A stretch of DNA of 64,000 nt, taken from NCBI RefSeq assembly GCF_001723305.1, contig NZ_LPWF01000033.1:1-64000 (forward strand), given 5' to 3'. This DNA comes from Methyloceanibacter superfactus. GTDB lineage: Bacteria > Pseudomonadota > Alphaproteobacteria > Rhizobiales > Methyloligellaceae. Below, in pieces: positions 9,828 to 18,056 of the stretch (its first letter is position 1; every line of letters begins with the position of its first letter). Made by a program: the position numbers and the translations under genes. Under the pieces are notes generated by a model, which did no database searches, was not told where the DNA came from, and saw nothing but the letters and a program-made list of their open reading frames with translations.

Positions 9828-11036
9828 TCACACCTTGCCGCCGTCCGGGAACACCACGCCGCGATGGCGCGCGGCGGCGGTCAAAAATCCGCGCACGGCG
9901 TCGAACAGCTCCGGCTCGTGCAGCAGGAAGGCGTCGTGGCCCTTGTTGGATTCGATCTCCACGAAGCTCACATTGGCGGCGACCGCGTTCAGCGCATGCA
10001 CCACCTCACGGCTCTCCTCGGTGGGGAACAGCCAGTCGGACGTGAACGACACCAGGCAGAAGCGCGTCTTGGTGCCGGCAAAGGCATTGGCGAGCACGCC
10101 CCCGTGGTCGGCGGCGATGTCGAAATAGTCCATGGCGCGCGTGATGTAGAGATAGGCGTTGGCGTCGAAACGGTCGACAAACGTCATGCCTTGGTGGCGC
10201 AGATAGCTCTCCACCTGGAAATCGGCGTCGAAGCCGAAAGTGACCTTCTCCCGGTCCTGAAGATTGCGGCCGAACTTGTCGTGCAGCGTCTCGTCCGACA
10301 GATAGGTGATATGGGCGGCCATGCGCGCCACGGCCAAGCCTTTGCGCGGGCTCTTGCCCTCTTCCAGATAGCGGCCCTGGCACCAGTCCGGATCGGCCAT
10401 CACCGCTTGGCGCCCGACCTCATGGAAGGCGATATTCTGCGAGGAATGCCGCGCGGCGCAGGCGATCGGCACCGCGGAGAACACCCGGTCCTTGTAGGTC
10501 GCGGCCCATTCCAGCACCTGCATGCCGCCCATGGAGCCGCCGAGCACGCACAAGGCCTGCTCGATGCCGAGGTGATCGAGCAGGCGCGCCTGCGCCCGCA
10601 CCATATCGCGCACGGTGATGACCGGGAAATCGGGCCCGTAAGGCTTGCCCGTGGCCGGATTGATCGAGCTGGGGCCCGTGGAGCCCATGCAGCCGCCGAT
10701 GACATTGGGGCACAGCACGAAATAGCGGTCCGTATCGATCGGCTTGCCCGGCCCGATCATCGTGTCCCACCAGCCGGGCTTGCCGGTCAGGGGATGGAGA
10801 TTCGCCGCGTGCTGGTCGCCGGTCAGCGCATGGCAGACCAGCACCAGATTGGATTTGTCGGCGTTAAGGGTCCCGTAGGTCTGATAGGCGATGGAGAAGG
10901 GCGCAAGCGCGGAACCGCTGTCGAGCGGCAAGGGCTCGGCCTCGGGAAAATGCACGATATCGCTCTGCGGATTGGCGCCCTGCGCCAGCCGTTTCGCATG
11001 ATCGGCGAAACTTTCCGCTCCGGGAGTCTCGTTCAT
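9828..11036 (-). CDS. metX: Homoserine O-acyltransferase MetX
   Basis: MetX activates homoserine for methionine synthesis. The alpha/beta-hydrolase fold shows the nucleophile Ser168 in LGGSMGGMQ, the catalytic Asp in [14 protein letters not shown] and the catalytic His in [10 protein letters not shown] place the start at the ATG at 11036 ([10 protein letters not shown]) behind AGGCAAG, giving 402 residues. Whether the donor is acetyl-CoA or succinyl-CoA cannot be told safely from the fold alone. metW follows after 13 bases; hisC is divergent. Confidence 0.94.
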   Translation of the reverse strand: MNETPGAESFADHAKRLAQGANPQSDIVHFPEAEPLPLDSGSALAPFSIAYQTYGTLNADKSNLVLVCHALTGDQHAANLHPLTGKPGWWDTMIGPGKPIDTDRYFVLCPNVIGGCMGSTGPSSINPATGKPYGPDFPVITVRDMVRAQARLLDHLGIEQALCVLGGSMGGMQVLEWAATYKDRVFSAVPIACAARHSSQNIAFHEVGRQAVMADPDWCQGRYLEEGKSPRKGLAVARMAAHITYLSDETLHDKFGRNLQDREKVTFGFDADFQVESYLRHQGMTFVDRFDANAYLYITRAMDYFDIAADHGGVLANAFAGTKTRFCLVSFTSDWLFPTEESREVVHALNAVAANVSFVEIESNKGHDAFLLHEPELFDAVRGFLTAAARHRGVVFPDGGKV

Positions 11037-11219
11037 CACTTGCCTATTCTGGACGCGCAAAGGCCCATCCTCGCGCGCTTGGGAGCACTATGGCTCAAGA
11101 TTATACAATGCCGGGTTAGCTATGACCTCAACCTTGAAAGTCAATCTTTTCTTTGCCTTGGCCTCGGGAATAGCCCTATGAGAGGCCCTTCGCAAAGCCA
11201 GCCGCCAAGGAGAGAGACG

Positions 11220-12320
11220 ATGACGGCCAAACGTGGGCCAAACCCGCGTCCAGGCATTCTCGACATCGCGCCCTATGTCCCGGGCACGAGCGCGCTCCCT
11301 GGCGCCGGCGCGGTGGTCAAGCTGTCCTCCAACGAGACGCCGCTGGGGCCGTCCCCGCGCGCGGTCGAGGCTTATCTCGAGCAGGCCGCCCATCTGTCGC
11401 GCTACCCCGACGGCTCGGCGCGGCCCTTGCGCGAGGCGCTCGCCAAGCTCTACGGCCTGGACGCGGCCCGCATCGTGGCGGGCGCCGGCTCCGACGAGAT
11501 CCTGAACCTGCTGGCCGCCGCCTATCTCGGGCCGGGCGACGAGGCGATCTACTCCGAGCACGGCTTCCTCGTCTACAAGATCGCCATTCTCGCGCACGGC
11601 GCCACGCCGGTGCCGGCGCCCGAACGCAACCTGACCGCCGACGTGGATGCCATCCTGGCGCGGGTGACCGAGGCCACGCGCCTGGTGTTCATCGCCAATC
11701 CCAACAATCCGACCGGCACCTACCTGCCGTTCGACGAGATCAAGCGGCTGCATGCCGGCCTGCCGGAGCATGTCATCCTCGTGCTCGACGCGGCCTATGC
11801 CGAATATGTCCGCGCCAACGACTACGAGGCCGGCATCGAGATGGTGGCGACGAGCGAGAACACGGTGATGACCCGCACCTTCTCCAAGATCTATGGGCTC
11901 GCGGCATTGCGTCTCGGCTGGGCCTATTGTCCGTCCGCCGTCGCTGATGTCCTGAATCGCATCCGCGGTCCGTTCAACGTGACGGGCCCGTCGATCGCCG
12001 CCGGCGTCGCCGCGCTGGCCGATCAGCCGCACATGGAGCAGGCCGTCGCGCACAACACGGTATGGCGCGCCCGCGTGGCCGAGGCGCTTGACCGCATCGG
12101 CTTGCACACCACGCCGAGCGCGGCGAACTTCCTGCTCGTGCATTTTCCGGACGGGACCTCCGCGCGCGAGGCCGACGCATTCCTGCATCAGCGGCGCATC
12201 ATCCTGCGCCGGGTGGAGGAATATGGCTTTCCGAATGCCTTGCGCCTGACCATCGGCACCGAGGACGAGAACAACGCGGTGCTCGAAGCACTCACCGAAT
12301 TCATGGACGGAGCGCGATGA
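11220..12320 (+). CDS. hisC: Histidinol-phosphate aminotransferase
   Basis: HisC is a class I/II PLP enzyme that transaminates imidazole-acetol phosphate; homologues beside tyrC often also serve tyrosine and phenylalanine synthesis. The PLP lysine is Lys223 in [33 protein letters not shown] and the C-terminal ALRLTIGT arginine are also present. The ATG at 11220 follows AAGGAGAGAG. The 366-residue length is standard. The stop overlaps the tyrC start as ATGA, so the two are coupled. Confidence 0.95.
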   Translation: MTAKRGPNPRPGILDIAPYVPGTSALPGAGAVVKLSSNETPLGPSPRAVEAYLEQAAHLSRYPDGSARPLREALAKLYGLDAARIVAGAGSDEILNLLAAAYLGPGDEAIYSEHGFLVYKIAILAHGATPVPAPERNLTADVDAILARVTEATRLVFIANPNNPTGTYLPFDEIKRLHAGLPEHVILVLDAAYAEYVRANDYEAGIEMVATSENTVMTRTFSKIYGLAALRLGWAYCPSAVADVLNRIRGPFNVTGPSIAAGVAALADQPHMEQAVAHNTVWRARVAEALDRIGLHTTPSAANFLLVHFPDGTSAREADAFLHQRRIILRRVEEYGFPNALRLTIGTEDENNAVLEALTEFMDGAR

Positions 12321-13243
12321 GCAAGCCGTTATTCGACACGCTGGCCATTATCGGCCCCGGCCTGATCGGGTCGTCGATCATGCGGGCGGCACGTGCGCAA
12401 GGTGCCGTGCGCAGCATCGTGACCAGCTCGCGGTCGCCTGAGACGCGCGCCCGCGTGGTCGCGCTGGGCATCGCAGACAAGGTCGTCGCGACCAACGCGG
12501 AAGCCGTCCAGGACGCCGACCTCGTCATCGTCTGCGTGCCCGTCGGCGTGTGCGGGGCCGTGGCGCAAGAGATCGCGCCCCATCTGAAAACCGGCGCCAT
12601 CGTGTCCGATGTCGGCTCGGTGAAGGCCTCCATCGTGCGCGACATGGGCCCGCATCTGCCGGACACCGTGCATTTCGTGCCGGCCCATCCGGTTGCCGGC
12701 ACCGAGCATTCCGGCCCCGATGCCGGCTTCGCCGAGCTGTTCGAGAATCGCTGGTGCATTCTGACGCCGCCCGAGGGCACCGACAAAGAGGCCGTCGACC
12801 GGCTCAGCGCCTTCTGGACCCTGCTCGGCGCCAATGTGGAGATCATGACGCCGGAGCATCACGACCTGGTGCTCGCGGTCACCAGCCACCTGCCGCATCT
12901 CATCGCCTACACGATTGTCGGCACGGCGGACGAGCTGGAGACGGTAACCCGCTCGGAGGTGCTGAAATTCTCCGCCGGCGGCTTCCGCGACTTCACCCGC
13001 ATCGCCGCCTCCGATCCGACCATGTGGCGCGACATCTTCCTCGCCAACAAGGACGCGGTGCTCGAGATGCTCGGCCGCTTCAACGAGGACGTCTCCGCCC
13101 TGACCAAGGCCATCCGTCATGGCGATGGCGACGCGCTGTTCGAGCAGTTCACCCGTACCCGCGCCATCCGCCGCGGCATCATCGATGCGGGCCAGGACAC
13201 GCCGGACGCCGATTTCGGCCGCCCCCACGGGCATGACGACTAG
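12317..13243 (+). CDS. tyrC: Prephenate/arogenate dehydrogenase
   Basis: The enzyme oxidatively decarboxylates prephenate or arogenate in tyrosine synthesis. The 308-residue protein has the NAD-binding GPGLIGSS at 13-20, [10 protein letters not shown], the [11 protein letters not shown] helix and [14 protein letters not shown]. The C-terminus ends [10 protein letters not shown]. It is intact here, but pieces of its 3' part recur at 14434 and 16705 (see those entries). It is coupled to hisC by an ATGA overlap. Symbol choice (tyrC or tyrA) depends on substrate, which the sequence does not settle. Confidence 0.93.
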   Translation: MSKPLFDTLAIIGPGLIGSSIMRAARAQGAVRSIVTSSRSPETRARVVALGIADKVVATNAEAVQDADLVIVCVPVGVCGAVAQEIAPHLKTGAIVSDVGSVKASIVRDMGPHLPDTVHFVPAHPVAGTEHSGPDAGFAELFENRWCILTPPEGTDKEAVDRLSAFWTLLGANVEIMTPEHHDLVLAVTSHLPHLIAYTIVGTADELETVTRSEVLKFSAGGFRDFTRIAASDPTMWRDIFLANKDAVLEMLGRFNEDVSALTKAIRHGDGDALFEQFTRTRAIRRGIIDAGQDTPDADFGRPHGHDD

Positions 13244-13355
13244 ACGCGCCGTTTCGCATCCTCTGATCGATCAACTTGAGGATTTCATCTTCACCAGACT
13301 GCAAGGGCAACCATGTACCGCTAGCGGCCACAGCCGAACGATAGGACCTGCGGTC

Positions 13356-14420
13356 ATGGAACCGTCGCCACGCATTAAGCCCTCTGCCAGGGCAAAATCA
13401 AAGAACCCGACCCCCCATCCTGGGTCCAAACGGGGGGCTGTTACCGTTCGAAACGACGTGCCGTTCGCATCTCTTGCTCAGGCATTAACGGCACTCCGGC
13501 CGGATGACGCGCAGGCAAGGCTCTTCGGGGAGCTTAATCGCTGCTTGGACGTCGCGCTCAACAACATGGGCCGCGGCCTTTCCATGTTCGATGCCGAAGC
13601 ACGGCTAATCGTCTGCAACAAGCTGTATTGCGAAATATATTCGTTACCCGAGACGCTGACTCGACCGGGTACCCCGTTGGCCGCGATCTTGCGCTATCAC
13701 GTCAAGAACGAAACAGGTCGAGATGATCCGCAGGAGTTGGAAAGACAGCGAAAGTGGATCGCGACTCACGTCGCGGCGTTGGCTTTGGGAAGGTCATTCT
13801 CGCATACCCAATCTCTAAAGAACGGCCGCATCGTCCTAGTAAGCAATCAGCCCCTTGCCGGTGGTGGATGGGTTGATATTCAGGAGGACATAACGGAGAG
13901 GCGACGAGCGGAGAATAAGATCGATTGGCTTGCGCGTCATGACACGCTGACCGAGGTTGCCAACCGGCATCAATTCAATGAGCAACTGGAAGAATGGTGT
14001 GCGGCTTTGCCAGAAGGACACGCATTTGCCCTTCACTGGATTGATCTCGATCACTTCAAAGAGGTGAATGACACTCTGGGACATCCCACTGGGGATGCCT
14101 TGCTAAAGAGTGTGGCCAATCGAATTCGCAAGGTGTTGCGCGGAACGGATACCGTGGGCCGGCTGGGTGGTGATGAATTTGCAGTCCTCCAAGCCGGGGC
14201 TGCCGACCAATCTCAGGCGATAAAGTTGGTCGAGCGCATTCAGCGTGCGCTCGCTGAACCTCATTGTGTACTCGGGAACCAAGTCGCCATGGGCGCTAGC
14301 ATCGGCATCGCTTTAGCACCGAAAGACGGTTGCGATCCCGAAGTCCTCATGAAGAAAGCTGACCTCGCACTTTATGATGCAAAGACATCTGGACGCAGCA
14401 CTTACGTCTTCTGTCCATAG
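13356..14420 (+). CDS. PAS-GGDEF diguanylate cyclase
   Basis: The 354-residue protein makes c-di-GMP from two GTP. It has a PAS_7-type sensor region at about residues 70-180 (LDVALNNMGRGLSMFDAEARL) and a GGDEF domain with an intact active site GGDEF at 271-275. The product-inhibition site RGTD lies at 262-265, five residues upstream as in inhibited cyclases. The ATG at 13356 follows AGGA at 13343-13346. Base composition is visibly less GC-rich than in tyrC or the SDR on either side, and a tyrC tail copy follows it directly, so I infer that it was inserted here. Confidence 0.9.
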   Translation: MEPSPRIKPSARAKSKNPTPHPGSKRGAVTVRNDVPFASLAQALTALRPDDAQARLFGELNRCLDVALNNMGRGLSMFDAEARLIVCNKLYCEIYSLPETLTRPGTPLAAILRYHVKNETGRDDPQELERQRKWIATHVAALALGRSFSHTQSLKNGRIVLVSNQPLAGGGWVDIQEDITERRRAENKIDWLARHDTLTEVANRHQFNEQLEEWCAALPEGHAFALHWIDLDHFKEVNDTLGHPTGDALLKSVANRIRKVLRGTDTVGRLGGDEFAVLQAGAADQSQAIKLVERIQRALAEPHCVLGNQVAMGASIGIALAPKDGCDPEVLMKKADLALYDAKTSGRSTYVFCP

Positions 14421-14433
14421 ATAGGCGAGTTGG

Positions 14434-14512
14434 CCGCGGCATCATCGAGGCCGGCCAGGACACGCCGGACGCCGACTTCGGCCGCCCGCACGGTCACAGG
14501 AGTAGCCCATAG
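14434..14512 (+). pseudogene. Detached tyrC 3'-end copy (tail B)
   Basis: Positions 14434-14493 match tyrC 13171-13230 at 56 of 60 bases, counted by eye. The tyrC frame is kept and reads [20 protein letters not shown], then HRSSP and a TAG at 14510-14512. Three of the four differences are silent and one changes Asp to Glu. That pattern fits an allele from a related strain rather than a fresh copy of the adjacent gene. It lies 14 bases after the diguanylate cyclase stop and abuts the SDR gene. Confidence 0.85.
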
Positions 14513-15358
14513 CTAACGCGTGCGTGGAATGCCCAGATAGCGCGTGGTGCCCCGGCGGATGAAGCGGGTCGGGATCTTGCCGCGCAGGAAATGATCGAGC
14601 CGCGCGAAGAAGCCGACCGGATAACGGAATTTCGGGCTCTTGGCTTCGAGCGCGGTGGCGATCGCCTCCGCCACCTCCTGCGGGTCGCGCGCCGTCTTGG
14701 CCTCGTGCTGGTCGGCGCCGCGGAACACCTGCTCAAGCCAGGGGAGATATTCGCTGTCTTCCGGCAGGATGCGCGGCGTGCTGCGCCAGATCTCCGTGCG
14801 GTAAGGGCCGGGCTCGACCAGGATGACGTGGATGCCGAAACCGTCGAGCTCGAAGGCGATCGACTCGGCCCAACCTTCGAGCGCCCATTTCGAGGCGCAG
14901 TAGATCGAGTTGGCCGGCTGGCCGGCAAACGCCGCTTGGCTCGAGACCATGACGATGCGGCCGTGCTTCTGCGCGCGGAATGTCGGTAGCAACACCCGCG
15001 TCAGGGCCAGAACGCCGAAGAAATTCGTCTCCATCACCCGACGGATGTCGGCGTCGGGCATGTCCTCATGCGCCCCGGCGACCGCCACCCCCGCATTTTG
15101 CACGACCGCGTCGAGCGAACCGCCGGTCTCGGCCAGGACCGCGGCGACCGCAGCTTCAATTGATGCGGGATCGTTGACGTCGAGTTGCAGGAGGGTGACT
15201 TGGCTTTCGACGCCGGCCTTCTTCAGCCCGCGCTCGAGCCGATCCTTCTTGGCCAGGTCGCGCATGGTGGCGAACACGCGCCAGCCTTTCGCGGCAAGAA
15301 GCTCGGCCGTGACGCGCCCGATGCCTGTCGATGTGCCGGTGATGAGAACCGTTGGCAT
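14513..15358 (-). CDS. Short-chain dehydrogenase/reductase
   Basis: The 281-residue classical SDR has the cofactor motif TGTSTGIG at residues 7-14, QNAGVAVAG, a catalytic serine in VMVSSQAAF and the YCASK pair. The C-terminal FFARLDHFLRGKIPTRF is a long extension. Substrate is unknown. It is divergent from the AlkB-like monooxygenase gene; an oxidoreductase for the resulting alcohol or aldehyde is a natural partner, but this is inference from position. It lies in the tyrC-chaC accessory block. Confidence 0.9.
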   Translation of the reverse strand: MPTVLITGTSTGIGRVTAELLAAKGWRVFATMRDLAKKDRLERGLKKAGVESQVTLLQLDVNDPASIEAAVAAVLAETGGSLDAVVQNAGVAVAGAHEDMPDADIRRVMETNFFGVLALTRVLLPTFRAQKHGRIVMVSSQAAFAGQPANSIYCASKWALEGWAESIAFELDGFGIHVILVEPGPYRTEIWRSTPRILPEDSEYLPWLEQVFRGADQHEAKTARDPQEVAEAIATALEAKSPKFRYPVGFFARLDHFLRGKIPTRFIRRGTTRYLGIPRTR

Positions 15359-15419
15359 TTACCCTCCTGCCGATCGCTTGCCCGCTTTCCGCGCCCGGCT
15401 ATGGTAATCGAGAAGCACA

Positions 15420-15443
15420 GTCTGTTGCCAATTTGTTACAGAC
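15420..15443. promoter_or_regulatory. Inverted repeat in the SDR/AlkB-like divergent promoter
   Basis: GTCTGT at 15420-15425 and ACAGAC at 15438-15443 form a symmetric pair across 12 bases, in the 140-base gap between two divergent genes. The size and spacing suit a dimeric regulator of the TetR or LysR kind. No regulator gene lies beside it. Confidence 0.4.
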
Positions 15444-15498
15444 ACTCTTGGTGGTCAGCCCTATTTTTGCCCCTGATCTTGACCGGCATATTTGCTTC

Positions 15499-16683
15499 AT
15501 GACGACCGATACCGACAGCGCCCGTAGACTGGCTCGCGCCGATGCCGGGGCCTCCGCGCCCCACGCGAAAGACGCGGCCAAGCCCTCCCTCTTCCGCCGC
15601 GACAGTCTGCTGGCGACCTGGCGCTATATGTCGGCCAATGTCCTCCTGGCGCTCGGCGCGGGCTCGCTGGTCGTTGGCGGCTATGCGCCCTTCCTGGTTA
15701 TCGCCGTGGCCATGGCCGTCGCATCCTTCGCCGACGAGGCCAGCGGCGACGACCGCATCACGCTGAGCGACCGCGCCCGCGCCTTCTGCAATTTCAATCT
15801 CTATTTGTCTCTCCCGCTGATCAGCCTGTTGGCCATTCTGCTCGTGCGGTTCGCCGCGGAGCGCCCGAACCCTCTTGAGTGGCCGCTGGAATGGATCGGC
15901 GCCTTGTGGGTGACGGGCTATCTCTTTGCCCTGGTCGGCGCCACGGTCGGCCATGAGCTCACCCATCGGCCCGGCACGCTGGCCAAGCTGGTCGCGCAGA
16001 TCCTGCTCGGCTTCACCGGAAATTCCTCCTTCGCCATCTATCATGTCTATGTCCATCACCGGCAGGTGGGCACCTTTGACGATGCGTCGACGGCGCGGCG
16101 CGGCGAACGCTTGCGGACTTTCGTGGCGCGGGCTTTGGTGCAGCAATTCGCTCAAGCCGCGCAGGTCGAGGCGGCACGCCTGCGCCGCAAGGGGCTCACC
16201 GTTTGGTCCTGGCACAACCGGCTAATCCAGGCGCATCTCGCGCCGCTGTCGATCCTCGTGCTTGCGCTGATCCTCGGGGGGCCCGCCGGTCTCTTGGCGA
16301 TCTTCCTCGCCGGCCTGCTCGGGCGCCTATTCCACGAGCTCATCAACTATGTGCAGCATTTTGGGCTGGTGCGCGTCGAGAATACGCCGATCCGGCCGCA
16401 TCACAGCTGGGACAGCTACCGGACGATCTCCAACATCCTGCACTACAATCTGCCGCGTCACTCCGACCATCACATGTTCGCCACCAAGCCGTTTTGGCAG
16501 CTGGACGCACCGGACAACGCCCCGATGCTGCCCTACGGCTACCAGACCATGGCGTTCATCGCGCTTACGCCCCCGCTCTGGCGGCGGATCATGCGGGAGC
16601 TGTTGGTGGACTGGGACAAGAACTTTGCCAGCGATGCCGAGCGCGAGATTGTGCGCGCCCGCGGCTGGGAAGGCCTCGCTTAA
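15499..16683 (+). CDS. AlkB-like integral-membrane di-iron monooxygenase
   Basis: The 394-residue protein belongs to the membrane-bound hydroxylase/desaturase superfamily and is closest in motifs to alkane 1-monooxygenase. Histidine boxes are HELTH at 152-156, HVYVHH at 182-187, NYVQHFG in the alkane-hydroxylase position and HSDHH at 321-325. Several hydrophobic helices separate them. Such enzymes hydroxylate alkyl chains using rubredoxin electrons; no rubredoxin gene is in the window, so substrate and electron donor are open. The ATG at 15499 lacks a clear ribosome site. A decayed tyrC piece follows it. Confidence 0.85.
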   Translation: MTTDTDSARRLARADAGASAPHAKDAAKPSLFRRDSLLATWRYMSANVLLALGAGSLVVGGYAPFLVIAVAMAVASFADEASGDDRITLSDRARAFCNFNLYLSLPLISLLAILLVRFAAERPNPLEWPLEWIGALWVTGYLFALVGATVGHELTHRPGTLAKLVAQILLGFTGNSSFAIYHVYVHHRQVGTFDDASTARRGERLRTFVARALVQQFAQAAQVEAARLRRKGLTVWSWHNRLIQAHLAPLSILVLALILGGPAGLLAIFLAGLLGRLFHELINYVQHFGLVRVENTPIRPHHSWDSYRTISNILHYNLPRHSDHHMFATKPFWQLDAPDNAPMLPYGYQTMAFIALTPPLWRRIMRELLVDWDKNFASDAEREIVRARGWEGLA

Positions 16684-16704
16684 CGACGTCGCGCATAGGG
16701 CGTG

Positions 16705-16827
16705 CGGTTTCGGATCACCGCGTCTACTGATCCCGTCATGCGCCGCGACGTGTTCTTGAACAACAAGGAGGCGATGCTGGAAGTGCTCGGCCACTTTTGC
16801 GAATGTGGTCTTAGCCGGGCCGGCTGA
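16705..16827 (+). pseudogene. Decayed internal tyrC fragment (fragment C)
   Basis: One frame reads FRITASTDPVMRRDVFL, then NNKEAMLEVLGHFCE, matching tyrC residues [13 protein letters not shown] and [12 protein letters not shown] at about 16 of 25 positions by eye. The corresponding DNA (16729-16805 against 13013-13089) is roughly 70-75% identical. The frame ends at a TGA at 16825-16827. No start or upstream part is present. It is much more diverged than tail B, so the two remnants have different origins. Confidence 0.75.
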
Positions 16828-16882
16828 CGGCACGGCCAGTTTCAAGGCTCGTGCCCACTACCTGACTCAACGGGGGAGTGAC

Positions 16883-17458
16883 TTGATCAAATATCTGAGC
16901 CAACTCATACAAAACTACCTAGACGCCTGGACGAGCAGCATTTTCAAGACCGGAAAAGACGGGCGCAAACTGTTCTTTCCGAGGGGGGTATTGGGCCGCG
17001 GTTACGTCATTGCCTCGGAGCAGGACTACGAACGCCTAGTGCGGCAAACCAAGGCCCTTTGCGTCGTCGGGCTGGTTCTGGGAATTGGCTTCACGACGCT
17101 AGGTGTCCTCCTAGAGAGGTACCTCGCGCTCTTCATCGGCGCAGCGGTTCTACTATTTCTCTACCACATGGCTGTGGTCCCATACCTTGTGCGTGGCATG
17201 CAGCCTTCCGACGAAAGACTGTCGCTGAAAGGGGCCTACACCTCCGAGGCAATTACGCTCAAACCGGCTCACCTGTGGTGGCTTGAAATTGGCTTGCTTG
17301 CCGGTGTCGGTGTCGGTGTTGTCACGCTTATCGTCGACCCAGCTAACTGGCTCACCGCGCTCGCCTTGATCGTCCTTTGTGGTTTCCTCGCGGCCTTTGG
17401 TATGTGGATGATCATCCTGCGGCGGCGCGCGAGCGGTCAGGAGGCGCCACACTCATGA
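16883..17458 (+). CDS. Four-helix membrane protein of unknown function
   Basis: I recognise no family. The 191-residue protein begins at a TTG at 16883 behind GGGGGAG at 16872-16878, which decides the start. It has about 70 cytoplasmic residues rich in Lys/Arg/Tyr, then two paired hydrophobic segments (CVVGLVLGIGFTTLGVLL and LFIGAAVLLFLYHMAVV). A loop with DERLSLKGAY and another helix pair near the C-terminus follow. It lies between the decayed tyrC fragment and chaC, is less GC-rich than its neighbours, and is probably part of the accessory block. Confidence 0.7.
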   Translation: MIKYLSQLIQNYLDAWTSSIFKTGKDGRKLFFPRGVLGRGYVIASEQDYERLVRQTKALCVVGLVLGIGFTTLGVLLERYLALFIGAAVLLFLYHMAVVPYLVRGMQPSDERLSLKGAYTSEAITLKPAHLWWLEIGLLAGVGVGVVTLIVDPANWLTALALIVLCGFLAAFGMWMIILRRRASGQEAPHS

Positions 17459-17525
17459 CTTGCGGGCGGCCACGCGTTGACGACCGCATGTCCTAGATCG
17501 GAGCAAAGTCAGGACAGGGCGCTAC

Positions 17526-18056
17526 ATGACTGAGCTTTGGGTCTTCGGATACGGCTCGCTGATGTGGCGGCCGGGCTTTCCCCATGACATGCAAACGCCG
17601 GGTCTGCTCCGGGGCGCCCACCGCGCGCTTTGCGTCTATTCCGTCGTGCACCGCGGCACCCACGAACAGCCGGGTCTCGTGCTCGGACTCGACCGCGGCG
17701 GCGCTTGCCGCGGCGTGGCCTTCCGCGTCAGCAAAGGCGCCGAGGAAGCGACCGTCGCGTATTTGCGCGATCGCGAACAAGTCACCGAGGTCTATCGCGA
17801 AGCCTACCGCCCCGTGCGCCTGCTCGACGGCTCGGGCCGGACGGTGCGCGCCCTCACCTTTCTCGCCAATCCCAGTCACGCCCAATATGCCGGCAGGCTC
17901 AGTCTCGACGAGCAGCTCCGCATCGTGCGGACCTGCTGCGGCGAAGCGGGCGACAATGTCGAATATGTTCTGAACACGGTGCGGCATTTGGAGGAGGAAG
18001 GCGTGCATGACGTCGGCCTGGCGCACCTCGCCACGCACTTGAGGCGCAACGCCTAG
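17526..18056 (+). CDS. chaC: Glutathione-specific gamma-glutamylcyclotransferase (ChaC family)
   Basis: ChaC enzymes split glutathione into 5-oxoproline and Cys-Gly. The 176-residue protein has the substrate-cradle motif WVFGYGSLMWRPGF near the N-terminus, then RGVAFRV, and the C-terminal DNVEYVLNTVRHLEEEGV helix. The ATG is at 17526. The stop shares a CTAG palindrome with the convergent GGDEF-EAL gene, an overlap of four bases. It marks the right edge of the accessory block that begins after tyrC. Confidence 0.9.
   Translation: MTELWVFGYGSLMWRPGFPHDMQTPGLLRGAHRALCVYSVVHRGTHEQPGLVLGLDRGGACRGVAFRVSKGAEEATVAYLRDREQVTEVYREAYRPVRLLDGSGRTVRALTFLANPSHAQYAGRLSLDEQLRIVRTCCGEAGDNVEYVLNTVRHLEEEGVHDVGLAHLATHLRRNA

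Noticed and set aside
9654-11219. A long upstream extension of hisC in the same frame (over 500 extra codons)
   Set aside because: It lies antisense to metW and metX, has no family similarity, and a strong ribosome site and conserved N-terminus place hisC at 11220.
17459-17500. A third tyrC tail before chaC
   Set aside because: Only about seven residues (GRP then DD) resemble the tyrC end; too short to claim as a feature, so it is mentioned only within the accessory-block finding.
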